57,474 nt of DNA from Chloroflexota bacterium (GTDB lineage: Bacteria > Chloroflexota > Dehalococcoidia > UBA2979). The stretch's first letter is position 1, and each line of letters begins with the position of its first letter. The notes beneath the pieces are model-generated. The model worked only from the letters and a program-made list of their open reading frames with translations. It did not search any database and was not told the DNA's origin. The DNA lies in assembly GCA_009840945.1 (NCBI GenBank), contig VXMU01000091.1:1-57474 (forward strand), written 5' to 3'. Below are positions 38,220 through 47,248 of this stretch, one piece after another. A program made the translations under genes and the position numbers.

Positions 38220-39275
38220 CTACTCCGGCAGCCCGAGCACGGCCGCCTCGCCGTTCCGCGCCACCACCTCGCCGATCCGCCAGCTCCCGGGCGTCGAGGC
38301 GAGCACCTCGTCGGCGTCTCCGGATGCGACCGCCAGCACCATGCCGGCGCCCATGTTGAACGTGCGGAACATCTCGCCGTCCTCGATGCCCCCCATGCGC
38401 TGGATGTAGCCGAACAGCGGCGGCGGCTCCCAGCTCCCGGCGTCGAGCCGCGCCGCCAGGCCCTCGCGCAGCACGCGCGGCACGTTGCCCGGCAGCCCGC
38501 CGCCCGTGATGTGCGCCATGCCATGCACGACCGGCAGCAGCGGCCGCACCGCGTCGAGGAACGAGCCGTGCACGGCCAGCAACGCGTCGCCGAGCGTCGC
38601 GCCCAGCTCCTCGATGTACCCGTCGAGCCGTTCGCGGTCGCCCCCGTCGCCCTTCCCGACGCCGAAGATCTCGCGGACAAGCGAGTAGCCGTTGGTCTGC
38701 AAGCCCGTCGACGGCAGCGCGATTAGCGCGTCGCCCGCCTCGATGCGCGAGCCGTCGACGATGGCGTCGCGCTCGACGACGCCGACCATGAAGCCGGCGA
38801 GGTCGTAGTCGCCGGGGCGGTAGAGGTCGGGCATGTCGGCGGTCTCGCCGCCGAGCAGCGCGACGCCGCTGGCCGCGCACGCCTCGGCAATCCCCGCGAC
38901 CACCTCGACGCGCCGCTCCTGCGAAAGCCCCGCAGTAGCGAGGTAGTCGAGGAAGAACAGCGGCTCGGCGCCGGCGGTTAGCACGTCGTTGACGCAGTGG
39001 TTGACCAGGTCCTGGCCCACGTCGCCGTAGCGCCCGAGCGCTGCGGCGACGAGCAGCTTCGTCCCCACGCCGTCGGCACTGGAGACGAGCACCGGGTCGC
39101 GGTAGCGGCTGGTGTCGAGCTGGAAGAGGCCGGCGAAGGGCCCGACGCCGCCGAGCACCTCGGGCCGCGTGGCGCCCTCGGCGGCCTCGCGGTAGCGGTC
39201 GACGGTGGCGTCGGCTGCGGCGACGTCGACGCCGGCGTCGGCGTAGCGGAGGGGACGTGGAGCCCGCGCGGTCAT
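38220..39275 (-). CDS. purM: Phosphoribosylformylglycinamidine cyclo-ligase
   Basis: LRYADAGVDVAAADATVDRY; LVSSADGVGTKLLVAAALGRYGDVGQDLVNHCVNDVLTAGAEPLFFLDYLA. Confidence 0.96.
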   Translation of the reverse strand: MTARAPRPLRYADAGVDVAAADATVDRYREAAEGATRPEVLGGVGPFAGLFQLDTSRYRDPVLVSSADGVGTKLLVAAALGRYGDVGQDLVNHCVNDVLTAGAEPLFFLDYLATAGLSQERRVEVVAGIAEACAASGVALLGGETADMPDLYRPGDYDLAGFMVGVVERDAIVDGSRIEAGDALIALPSTGLQTNGYSLVREIFGVGKGDGGDRERLDGYIEELGATLGDALLAVHGSFLDAVRPLLPVVHGMAHITGGGLPGNVPRVLREGLAARLDAGSWEPPPLFGYIQRMGGIEDGEMFRTFNMGAGMVLAVASGDADEVLASTPGSWRIGEVVARNGEAAVLGLPE

Positions 39276-39380
39276 CGCGCCGTCACTGCCTCACCGGGCC
39301 TCGCGGGCCCGCGAACGGGGAGTGGGTGGATGGTACCAGCGAGGGGCGGGAAGGAGCAGGGCGTGCGGGCCCACCCCACA

Positions 39381-39800
39381 CTACTCGCCGTTCACGCCCC
39401 GGCGGGCGAACTCGCCGGCGATCGCTTCGTAGACCTTCCGTGCCTCGGCGACGGAGTGTATAGCGTTCTCGGCGGTCGGCTCGGGTCGTTCGACGGGATA
39501 CCGGGCGTCGGATGCCCAGGGGGTGAGGGCCTCAAGGTCCGCCCTGGCGACCTCCTCCGGCCAGTCCTCTGCGAGGAGGTTCACGAGGGCTTCCAGGTCG
39601 TGGACGAACGGTGCTTCACCGTCGGTGAGTACAAGCGCCGCCTTGATCGCCTTCTCTGCTGCCTGCTGTGACAGCCAACATGGGTGCCGCGGTACCGGGT
39701 GACGCCGCTCAAGGAGGGCCTGGGCGAGTGCAAGATCCTCGCGAGCGTAGCGGAGCCAGCGCCGTTCTTCGTCTTCAACGTCAGGGCCGGTCATGTACAA
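39381..39800 (-). CDS. HEPN-domain protein (toxin-like partner)
   Basis: RRWLRYAREDLALAQALLER...PCWLSQQAAEKAIKAALVLTDGEAPFVHDLEALVNLL. Confidence 0.85.
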   Translation of the reverse strand: MYMTGPDVEDEERRWLRYAREDLALAQALLERRHPVPRHPCWLSQQAAEKAIKAALVLTDGEAPFVHDLEALVNLLAEDWPEEVARADLEALTPWASDARYPVERPEPTAENAIHSVAEARKVYEAIAGEFARRGVNGE

Positions 39801-40122
39801 CCTTGCCCTCGTCCAGCGCCTTCTGGATCACCGTCCCATTGAGCTGCCCACGACGCGCGATCTCGTCGGGCGTCGTCACCACGATGTCCTTCGCCGTCAG
39901 CATGTCCCGAAGGCAGCGCCGAATCTTCACGATGGCCTCGTACTGGTCCGTACCGTCCGGCATGACGACCAACAGATCTACGTCGCTGTACTTCGTCACC
40001 TCGCCGCGCGCGACCGAGCCGAAGAGCACGATGCGCTCCGGGTCGAACGCCTCGACGATGCGGTCCACCATCTTGGCGACCACAGTCTCGTCGGGCGTGA
40101 CGTATTCGCGTCGCTTCGCCAT
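39781..40122 (-). CDS. Minimal nucleotidyltransferase (MNT)
   Basis: RIVLFGSVARGEVTKYSDVDLLVVMPDG (GSx10DxD motif). Confidence 0.9.
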   Translation of the reverse strand: MAKRREYVTPDETVVAKMVDRIVEAFDPERIVLFGSVARGEVTKYSDVDLLVVMPDGTDQYEAIVKIRRCLRDMLTAKDIVVTTPDEIARRGQLNGTVIQKALDEGKVVHDRP

Positions 40123-40163
40123 GGGTTACAGGTTACGCCAGCGAGCCAGGTCGCGCGGTGGGC

Positions 40164-41645
40164 TCAGTTCACCACCCGCAGCGGCACCGTGTGGAGCGGC
40201 ACGGCGTGCCGGTCCAGCGACCCGCCGCCCTCGAGGGCGAGCTTGTCGAGCTGCAGCGGGACCTCGCTGGGGTACTGGCCGCTGAAGCACGCCGTGCAGA
40301 GCCGGTCCTGGCTCTGCCCCGTCGCCAGCACCGTCCCCTCGAGCGAGAGGTAGCCGAGCGAGTCCGAGCCGATGTGCTCGCGGATCTCCTCGACGCTGAG
40401 GTGCGCGGCGATGAGCTCGCCGCGCGTCGCCATGTCGACACCGTAGAAGCACGGGTGCGTGATCGGCGGCGACGTGATGCGCATGTGTACCTCGCGCGCG
40501 CCGCCCTTGCGCAGCATCGCCACGACACGCGGCGTCGTCGTACCGCGCACGATGGTGTCGTCGACGACGATCACGCGCCGGCCCTCGAGCAGCTCGGGGA
40601 GCGGGTTGAACTTGAGCGCGACGCCGCGCTCGCGCAGCCGCTGGTCGGGCTGGATGAAGGTGCGGCCGACGTAGCGGTTCTTGACCAGGCCCTCGGTGTA
40701 CGGGATGCCGGACTCGCGCGCGTAGCCCACCGCCGCGCTGGTCGCCGAGTCCGGGATGCCGATCACGATGTCGGCGTCGACGGGGTGCTCACGGGCAAGC
40801 TGCGCGCCCATGCGCATCCGCACCGGGTAGAGCAGCTCGCCCTGCATCCGCGAGTCCGGACGGGCGAAGTAGATGTGCTCGAGCAGGCACAGCGCCGACT
40901 CGCGGTCGGCGACGAGTCCCTCGCCCGCCGACCACCACTGCGGCCCCGCCTCGTCGATGCGGACGACCTCGCCCGGCTCGAGCTCGCGTACGAGCGTTGC
41001 GCCCAGGGTGTCGAGCGCGCACGTCTCCGAGGCAAGCACCCAGCCGTCCTGGAGGCGGCCGAGGCAGAGCGGGCGGATGCCCAGCGGGTCGCGCACGCCG
41101 AACAGCGCGTCGTGCGTGAGCAGCGTGAGCGAGTAGGCGCCGTTGGCGCGCCGCATCGCGTAGTGGAAGCGGTCGCCCCAGGAGCCGCCGGGCGCGTTCG
41201 CGATCAGCGCCGCGAGCACCTCGGAGTCGGTCCCGGTCGAGAAGGTCACGCCCTGGTCTTCGAGGTCGGCGCGCAGCAGGTCCGCGTTGACGACGTTGCC
41301 GTTGTGCGCCAGCGCCAGCTCGCCGTGCGGGCCGGAGACCACCAGCGGCTGCATGTTCACCTCGTGGCTGCCGCCTGTGGTCGAGTAGCGCGTGTGGCCG
41401 ATGGCGTGCGTGCCGCCGCCGAGGTTGTGGAGCGCCTGCTCGTCGAAGATCTGCGTGACCAGGCCCATGCGGGCGAAGCGGTGGACGTCGGACGCGGGCA
41501 GCCGCGCGTCGGCCGTGGCGATGCCGGCTGACTCCTGGCCGCGGTGCTGGAGGGAGTGGAGCCCGAAGAAGGTGAGTCGAGCCACGTCCTCGCCCGGAGC
41601 GAAGACGCCGAGTACGCCGCACTTCTCGTGCAGACTCGGGATCAA
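40164..41645 (-). CDS. purF: Amidophosphoribosyltransferase
   Basis: HEKCGVLGVFAPGEDVARLTFFGLHSLQHRGQESAGIA; VIVVDDTIVRGTTTPRVVAMLRKGGAREVHMRITSPP. Confidence 0.97.
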   Translation of the reverse strand: MIPSLHEKCGVLGVFAPGEDVARLTFFGLHSLQHRGQESAGIATADARLPASDVHRFARMGLVTQIFDEQALHNLGGGTHAIGHTRYSTTGGSHEVNMQPLVVSGPHGELALAHNGNVVNADLLRADLEDQGVTFSTGTDSEVLAALIANAPGGSWGDRFHYAMRRANGAYSLTLLTHDALFGVRDPLGIRPLCLGRLQDGWVLASETCALDTLGATLVRELEPGEVVRIDEAGPQWWSAGEGLVADRESALCLLEHIYFARPDSRMQGELLYPVRMRMGAQLAREHPVDADIVIGIPDSATSAAVGYARESGIPYTEGLVKNRYVGRTFIQPDQRLRERGVALKFNPLPELLEGRRVIVVDDTIVRGTTTPRVVAMLRKGGAREVHMRITSPPITHPCFYGVDMATRGELIAAHLSVEEIREHIGSDSLGYLSLEGTVLATGQSQDRLCTACFSGQYPSEVPLQLDKLALEGGGSLDRHAVPLHTVPLRVVN

Positions 41646-41704
41646 GGGCGGCCCTCCCCGGATGGGCCTGCTAGGTGGTCATCGTAGCACGCACGCCCGC
41701 ACGG

Positions 41705-42136
41705 TCACCCCGCCGGCGCCTCCGAGGTGTTCTGCAGCAGCCTGCGGTGCTCGATCGCGGTGCAGCGGTCGACGACGACCTGCATCCCGGCCTCCGAAGC
41801 CTTCGCGATCGCCTCGTCGTGCACGATCTCGAGCTGGAGCCACAGGATCGGCGCGCCCACCTCGATCGCCTCGTCCACGACGCCCGGCACCTCCGGGATC
41901 ATGCGGAACACGTCGACGATGTCGAACGGCTCAGGCAGCTCGGCGAGCGAGTCGTAGCAGGGCCGGCCGTGCGCCTCGTCGAGCATCTTGTTGACGAGCT
42001 GCACGTCGTAGCCCTCGGCGATCAGGTAGCCCGCCACGTCGTGCCACGGCCGGTCGGTACGATTCGAGCGCGCCACGATGGCGAGGCGAGGGTGGTCGCG
42101 CAGGACCTCCCACGCGCGGTCTCCGTCAACGATCAT
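41705..42136 (-). CDS. CoA-binding domain protein
   Basis: LAIVARSNRTDRPWHDVAGYLIAEGYDVQLVNKM...VVDRCTAIEHRRL. Confidence 0.85.
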   Translation of the reverse strand: MIVDGDRAWEVLRDHPRLAIVARSNRTDRPWHDVAGYLIAEGYDVQLVNKMLDEAHGRPCYDSLAELPEPFDIVDVFRMIPEVPGVVDEAIEVGAPILWLQLEIVHDEAIAKASEAGMQVVVDRCTAIEHRRLLQNTSEAPAG

Positions 42137-42843
42137 CGCGATCCTCCTTCCTGCGGCGCCCCTTCCGGCGCCGCCTCCTCGGGCGGTGGGAGCGTCGCAC
42201 GCTTCACGCGGCGACGCCGGCGTGGCGCCTGCTCCGCCTCCGCCTCCTCGATCTCCTCGTGCTCCGGCAGCGCTTCAAGGCGCGCCTCGGCTTCCGCCAT
42301 CTCGCCCACCGCCTCGGCCAGCCGGTTCGCGCGGTCGAGCCCCACGTCGGCGAGCGGGCGCGCGGCGATCACCGAGCCGACCGAGCTGCGTCGGCCATCG
42401 TCACGCACGATCTCGACGTCCCACGTCACGAAGTCGTGGCCGCGCCCGCCGATGTCCTCCTCGTCGTAGTCGCCTGTCACGGCGATGTGGTCGATGCGTT
42501 CGAACGGGATCGAGGTGGTCGTGCCGATGCCGAGGCCGAGGAAGCCCTGCTGCCAGTGCGCGGACTGCTTGCGCCGGTCCACGACCATGCTGCTGCCGAT
42601 CACGGCGAACACGAACCCCAGCGTCGCCACGGGTCCGAGGAAGACGGCGATGACCGTAAGCACCACGACGACCCAGAACGGCAGGCTCTCCAGGAACAGC
42701 ACGATCAGCGCGACGGCTAACACGGTCAGTCCGAGCTGGACGACGGGGCCGAGCAGCTGCCCGCGCGACGGCCGCACGACGATCGTGTCGTCCGTAATCG
42801 CCGCCACCGCGCGGCGCAGCGCGATCCGCTCGACTTCCGCCAC
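42133..42843 (-). CDS. Membrane protein with two TM helices and charged C-terminus, hypothetical
   Basis: LGLTVLAVALIVLFLESLPFWVVVVLTVIAVFLGPVATLGFVFAVIGSS; GTG at 42843 with GGAGGCGAGGG; ATGA overlap with the CoA-binding gene. Confidence 0.7.
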   Translation of the reverse strand: MAEVERIALRRAVAAITDDTIVVRPSRGQLLGPVVQLGLTVLAVALIVLFLESLPFWVVVVLTVIAVFLGPVATLGFVFAVIGSSMVVDRRKQSAHWQQGFLGLGIGTTTSIPFERIDHIAVTGDYDEEDIGGRGHDFVTWDVEIVRDDGRRSSVGSVIAARPLADVGLDRANRLAEAVGEMAEAEARLEALPEHEEIEEAEAEQAPRRRRRVKRATLPPPEEAAPEGAPQEGGSR

Positions 42844-42898
42844 GCCGCCCTCGCCTCCACCGACTTCGCGCGGCCCCGAGTCTACCGCGAGGCTAGCG

Positions 42899-43123
42899 AT
42901 GCGCTTGCTTACCCTGATCATGAGGCGTGTGTTGCGTGACCACCCGGTCCGCGCGTTCCGCGACCACCATGGCCTCTCACTGCGCGACCTGGCCGAGCGG
43001 GCGGGCATCTCGCTGAGCTACCTGTCCGAGATCGAGCACGGCCGCAAGCCGGAATCGGTCGCGACCTTGACCCGCATCGCCGAAGCACTCGGGACCACCC
43101 TCGACGCGCTCGTGCTGGGCTGA
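42899..43123 (+). CDS. XRE-family helix-turn-helix regulator
   Basis: VRAFRDHHGLSLRDLAERAGISLSYLSEIEHGRKPESVATLTRIAEALGTTLDALV. Confidence 0.88.
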   Translation: MRLLTLIMRRVLRDHPVRAFRDHHGLSLRDLAERAGISLSYLSEIEHGRKPESVATLTRIAEALGTTLDALVLG

Positions 43124-43202
43124 CCGTAGTCGCGACGTTGACGTTTGCCGCGCGCCTCGCGGCGTCCGTATGCTGAACGCACCCCGGAGGCACGGAGGCC
43201 CG

Positions 43203-43442
43203 ATGCGCGCCGACCTGATGGAGATCCTCGTCTGCCCGACCTGCAAGGGCGGGTTCACGCTCGGCATCGAGCAGACCGAGGTGCTCGACGACGGCCGCGA
43301 GGAGATCCTCGCCGGGACGCTCGACTGCAACGACTGCGAGTACGTGTTCCGTATCGACGACGGCATCCCCAACCTGCTGCCGCCCGAGCTCAACGAGACG
43401 CTCACCGCGACACGCGGGCAGGCCGAGGAGCTGCACCCGTGA
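43203..43442 (+). CDS. Trm112-like zinc-ribbon protein
   Basis: MRADLMEILVCPTCKGGFTL...LDCNDCEYVFRIDDGIPNLLPPE. Confidence 0.88.
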   Translation: MRADLMEILVCPTCKGGFTLGIEQTEVLDDGREEILAGTLDCNDCEYVFRIDDGIPNLLPPELNETLTATRGQAEELHP

Positions 43443-43681
43443 CCAACGAGGACCGCTCGAGGGTCATGGGCCGCCTGCTGATGGGCGGAGCGCTCGTACA
43501 GTTGCTGCTCTTCGTCGGCGCGGTGCTGCGTCGCTCGTACCTCGCGATCGCGCTGCCCGTCGGCTTCGCCGTCGCGGCGCTGTCGGCCGTCGCCTTCTGG
43601 GTCGGCTACACGATGGCCTACGCCCGCTGGGAGGACGACGAGGAACCCGTCGTCCCCCACCGCCGCGCCGCCGGAGACTAG
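43439..43681 (+). CDS. Two-TM hypothetical protein
   Basis: VTNEDRSRVMGRLLMGGALVQLLLFVGAVLRRSYLAIALPVGFAVAALSAVAFWVGYTMAYARWEDDE; GTGA overlap with the Trm112-like gene. Confidence 0.75.
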   Translation: MTNEDRSRVMGRLLMGGALVQLLLFVGAVLRRSYLAIALPVGFAVAALSAVAFWVGYTMAYARWEDDEEPVVPHRRAAGD

Positions 43682-43714
43682 CGACTCTCAGACCTCCCGC
43701 CTGCCCTGGCCGAT

Positions 43715-44035
43715 CCGGCCCCCTCTCCCCCTGGGAGAGGGCGGGGGTGAGGGTCCGGCTGCATCCTCGACGGCTGCTCACGCCCGCTGCGCAGACCCGC
43801 TTACGCTCACCCTCTCCCCCGCGATCTGACTGGGTCGGGGAGCCGAGGGGTGGCCTCGCCCCTCCTCGGACGCGGGGTGTCCCCGCGGGCGGGGGCGACG
43901 GAATCAGCGCGGGAGGTGCGGGGTCCCGCAGGCTCCTCGGCGGCTGCTCATGCCCCTGCCCAGACCCCCTCACCCTCACCCTCTCCCCCGCAGACGGGGG
44001 CGAGGGGATCAGAACTGGAGGAGAGAGGATCAGGG
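43715..44035. repeat. REP-like palindromic repeats plus ~60-bp direct duplication (170-bp spacing)
   Basis: CCCTCTCCCCCTGGGAGAGGG at ~43724; TCCTCGACGGCTGCTCACGCCC... (43764) and TCCTCGGCGGCTGCTCATGCCC... (43934), each followed by CACCCTCTCCCCCGC. Confidence 0.75.
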
Positions 44036-44056
44036 CGGGCGCGGGGGAACTGGCGG

Positions 44057-44590
44057 CTAGCGCCACCACCCGGCCGCCACCAGCAACTCGACCTCCTCGA
44101 CCTCGCCCGCGTCGATGCCATCGAGAAGGTCACCGACGCTGCGGCCGAGGCGCGGGTGGCGGGCGTCGGGGGCGATCTCGGCCAAGGGGACGAGTACGAA
44201 CGCGCGGAGGTGCATCCGCGGGTGCGGCACCTCCAGCTCCGGCGTCGCCAGCTCCAGGTCGCCGAGGAGCAGCACGTCGAGGTCGAGCACGCGCGGCGCG
44301 TTGCGTGTGGCGTGGAGGTCGCGGCCGGCGGCCACCTCGATGCCCTTGCACAGCCGCAGCAGGTCGACGGGGTCGAGGTCACCGCGGACGGCGGCGGCGG
44401 CGTTGGCGTAGCGCGGCGGCTCGTCCAGGCCGGGCGGCGGCTCGCCCCACGGCGGCGTGTCGTAGACCGACGACACCGCCTCGACGGTCAGGCCCGCGCG
44501 CTCGAGCGCGTCGAGGGCGGCCCCGAGGTTGGCGACGCGGTCGCCGAGGTTGCTGCCGAGGCCGAGGTACGCGGTGGCCCCGCCGGTCAC
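44057..44590 (-). CDS. folK: 2-amino-4-hydroxy-6-hydroxymethyldihydropteridine pyrophosphokinase
   Basis: AYLGLGSNLGDRVANLGAALDAL; RNAPRVLDLDVLLLGDL; PHPRMHLRAFVLVPLAEIAP; GTG start at 44590. Confidence 0.95.
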   Translation of the reverse strand: MTGGATAYLGLGSNLGDRVANLGAALDALERAGLTVEAVSSVYDTPPWGEPPPGLDEPPRYANAAAAVRGDLDPVDLLRLCKGIEVAAGRDLHATRNAPRVLDLDVLLLGDLELATPELEVPHPRMHLRAFVLVPLAEIAPDARHPRLGRSVGDLLDGIDAGEVEEVELLVAAGWWR

Positions 44591-45426
44591 GGGGCGCTTC
44601 CCGGCCGCACGACGGCGTCGGCGATTCGGACCACGTCGGCCATCTCGGCCACGTCGTGGACGCGCACGATGTCGGCGCCGCCCTGCACGGCGAGCGCGAC
44701 GGCCGCGGCCGTGCCCCAGGCGCGCTCGGCCTCGGGCTTGTCGAGCACGAGCCCGAGCGTGGACTTGCGCGAGACGCCGACGAGCAGCGGCCGCCCCAGG
44801 TCGCGCAGCTCGCCGAGCCGCCGAACCATCTCGAGGTTCTGCACGGGCTCCCACCCGAAGCCGAAGCCGGGGTCGACGATGAGTTGCTGCGCGTCGACAC
44901 CCGCCGTCACAGCCGCATCGATGCTCTCGCGCAGCCCGGCGCGGATGTCGGCGATCACGTCGCCGCCGAAGACGCGGTCGCGCTGGTTGTGCATCACCAC
45001 CGCGGGCAGCCCGCGCCGCGCCAGCAGGCCGGCGAGCTCCGCGTCGCCGAGGAGGCCTCGCACGTCGTTGAGCGCGTCCGCACCCGCGTCGAAGGCGCGC
45101 TCGGCGACCCCGGCTTTCGAGGTGTCGACCGTGATCGGGACGGCGACCGCGGCGCGGACGGCGCGCAGCGGCGCCTCGAGCCGCGACCACTCGTCGTCGA
45201 CGCTGAGCGGGGCGTGGCCGGGCCGGGTCGACTCCGCGCCGACGTCGATGATGTCCGCGCCTTCCGCGACCATGCGGGCGGCCTGGTCGGCGGCGCGGGC
45301 GGGGTCGAGCACGCCGTCGCCGGAGAACGAGTCGGGCGTGACGTTGACGATGCCCATCACGTAGGTGCGGCGGCCCCACTCGAAGCGGTGTCCGCCGATC
45401 TCGATGGGGGGCGGGGCTGCGGGCAT
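44587..45426 (-). CDS. folP: Dihydropteroate synthase
   Basis: YVMGIVNVTPDSFSGDGVLDPARAADQA; DIIDVGAESTRPGHAPLS; IVDPGFGFGWEPVQNLEMVRRL. Confidence 0.96.
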   Translation of the reverse strand: MPAAPPPIEIGGHRFEWGRRTYVMGIVNVTPDSFSGDGVLDPARAADQAARMVAEGADIIDVGAESTRPGHAPLSVDDEWSRLEAPLRAVRAAVAVPITVDTSKAGVAERAFDAGADALNDVRGLLGDAELAGLLARRGLPAVVMHNQRDRVFGGDVIADIRAGLRESIDAAVTAGVDAQQLIVDPGFGFGWEPVQNLEMVRRLGELRDLGRPLLVGVSRKSTLGLVLDKPEAERAWGTAAAVALAVQGGADIVRVHDVAEMADVVRIADAVVRPGSAP

Positions 45427-45472
45427 CGCGCGGTCCTCGGAGGTCGGTGCGCTGTGCGGCCGCCGGAGGCCG

Positions 45473-45928
45473 CTACACGATCTCGATCGGCTGCTCCTCG
45501 ATCACGCCGCCCTCGAGGATGTGGTAGGCGTGCACGGGCGGAGGCTCCTCGGCGAGCGAGACGAGGATGTAGAGCGTGCCCGGGTAGGCCGGCTCCTGGT
45601 CCACCTCGCCCGGGGGGAAGAACGCCATCCGCACGTCGGTCTGCGAGGGGTAGGCGCGCGAGGCGACGTGGGAGTGGTAGATGGCGAAGAGCGTCTCGCC
45701 GCTCTCGTCGCGCGCCTGCTCCAGCCTGATCTGCTCCATGCCGTGCATCTCGAAGCGGTACGGGCTGGCCGCGACGTTCGTCACACGGTGCACGGAGACG
45801 GCCGCGCCGTCCTTCGCATGCACGATGCCGCACGCCTCGTTCGGCAGGTCTTCGCGGGCGTGCGCGACCATCTCGTCGACGAGCGAGCGGGGGATCGGGA
45901 CCACCTCGGGCGCGTCGGCTTCACTCAT
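45473..45928 (-). CDS. JAMM/MPN (M67) metallopeptidase, Mec-like
   Basis: LPNEACGIVHAKDGAAV...FAIYHSHVASRAYPSQTDVRMA (HxH-x10-D JAMM signature). Confidence 0.92.
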   Translation of the reverse strand: MSEADAPEVVPIPRSLVDEMVAHAREDLPNEACGIVHAKDGAAVSVHRVTNVAASPYRFEMHGMEQIRLEQARDESGETLFAIYHSHVASRAYPSQTDVRMAFFPPGEVDQEPAYPGTLYILVSLAEEPPPVHAYHILEGGVIEEQPIEIV

Positions 45929-45931
45929 GTG

Positions 45932-46329
45932 CTACTCCCACGCCTCCGGCTCGCCGTCGTCGATGCAGGCCGCGCCTGCGAGCTGCATCCGCAGGAAGAC
46001 CGCGCTGCCGGGCTCGTCCACCAGGTGGTCGAGCCAGTGGTCGCGCTCGGACTCCGGCAGGCGCCCCGCGAGGTCACGCAGCGGCACGCTGACCTCGCCG
46101 GCATCGTCGTCGATCCCCACGTCCAGCGACCACTGCCGCGCGGCAGCCCGACGCGCCCGACGTTGCGGGTGCGGATCACCTGCGCGCCGGGCATCGCACG
46201 ATAGCGCTCGATGACCTCGACGCGAAAGCGCACGGGGTAGGACTCGGCCTCGGCGCGCCCGGTGAGCACGCGGGCGAGCAGGAGCCGCCGGGTGGCGGTG
46301 GCCTCCGACGGCTCCGGTCCTTCGGCCAT
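45932..46329 (-). pseudogene. Frameshifted hypothetical gene (about 132 aa if restored)
   Basis: 5' part MAEGPEPSEATATRRLLLARVLTGRAEAESYPVRFRVEVIERYRAMPGAQVIRTRNVGRVGLPRG continues in another frame as QWSLDVGIDDDAGEVSVPLRDLAGRLPESERDHWLDHLVDEPGSAVFLRMQLAGAACIDDGEPEAWE; one extra base near 46139 would restore the frame. Confidence 0.75.
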
Positions 46330-46331
46330 GG

Positions 46332-47156
46332 CTAGCGCGCGATCGGGACGTCGATCAGCGAGCCGTACTCCGTCCACGAGCCGTCGTAGTTCTTGACGTC
46401 GTCGATGCCGATCAGGTGCTTCAGTACGAACCACGTGTGCGAGGAGCGCTCGCCGATGCGGCAGTACGCGATGGTCGGCGTGGCCTCGTCGACGCCTGCT
46501 CCGCCGTACAGCTCGCGCAGCTCCTCGACGGAGCGGAACGTGCCGTCCTCGTTGACCGCGCGCGCCCACGGCACATTGATCGCGCCGGGGATGTGACCGG
46601 CGCGTTGCGCCGTCTCGGACATGCCCGGAGGCGCGATGATCTCGCCGGTGAACTCGGCCGGGCTGCGCACGTCCACCATCTGCGCGCCCTCGTCGCCGAC
46701 CGAGGCGAGCACCTCGTCGCGCACGGCGCGCAGCGCCGCGTTCGGCTCCCGCGCCGTGTACGGCGCGGCTCCCACCGAGGTGTCGGCGGTGGTGATCGCG
46801 CGCTCCTCGGCCAGCCACTTCACGCGGCCGCCATCCATGAGGGCGGCGTTGTCGTGGCCGTAGAGCTCCAGCACCCACAGCGCGTACGCGGCGAACCAGT
46901 TGTTGTTGTCGCCGTAGAGGATGACGCGCGTGTCGTTGTCGATGCCGGACGCGCCGAGCAGCGCCTCGAGGTCGTCCTTCGAGATGATGTCGCGGCGCAT
47001 CTGGTCCTGGAGCTGCGTGGTCCAGTTCCAGCCGACCGCGCCCTCGATGTGCCCCTCGCCGTATGCCGCCGTGTCGACGTCGACCTCGACGAGCCGCACG
47101 CCGGCGTCGTTGCCGTGCTCCGCGACCCAGTCGGTCGAGACCAGCTTGTCGGTCAT
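46332..47156 (-). CDS. Thiosulfate/3-mercaptopyruvate sulfurtransferase (two rhodanese domains)
   Basis: KLVSTDWVAEHGNDAGVRLVEVDVDT; TRVILYGDNNNWFAAYALW; catalytic loop TIAYCRIGERSSHTWFVL. Confidence 0.93.
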   Translation of the reverse strand: MTDKLVSTDWVAEHGNDAGVRLVEVDVDTAAYGEGHIEGAVGWNWTTQLQDQMRRDIISKDDLEALLGASGIDNDTRVILYGDNNNWFAAYALWVLELYGHDNAALMDGGRVKWLAEERAITTADTSVGAAPYTAREPNAALRAVRDEVLASVGDEGAQMVDVRSPAEFTGEIIAPPGMSETAQRAGHIPGAINVPWARAVNEDGTFRSVEELRELYGGAGVDEATPTIAYCRIGERSSHTWFVLKHLIGIDDVKNYDGSWTEYGSLIDVPIAR

Positions 47157-47248
47157 GTCGTGTGTTCCTTCCCCCGCCGGGCCATGCCGGCGTTCCGCCT
47201 GTCATGCATGGAGGCCGCCACCCGGCGGCCTGATGTCCGCGAGAAGAG

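Noticed and set aside
36649-38880. 743-aa minus ORF as a single protein
   Set aside because: True product is purH from the GTG at 38208; the N-terminal extension is out-of-frame purM sequence.
42899-43123. XRE regulator plus divergent membrane gene as a toxin-antitoxin or phage module
   Set aside because: No toxin family recognised next to it and neighbours are housekeeping-type genes; kept as an ordinary small regulator.
45925-47205. 426-aa minus ORF
   Set aside because: Mostly an out-of-frame reading of the sulfurtransferase; only its C-terminal part (MAEGPEPSE...) belongs to a real but frameshifted gene.
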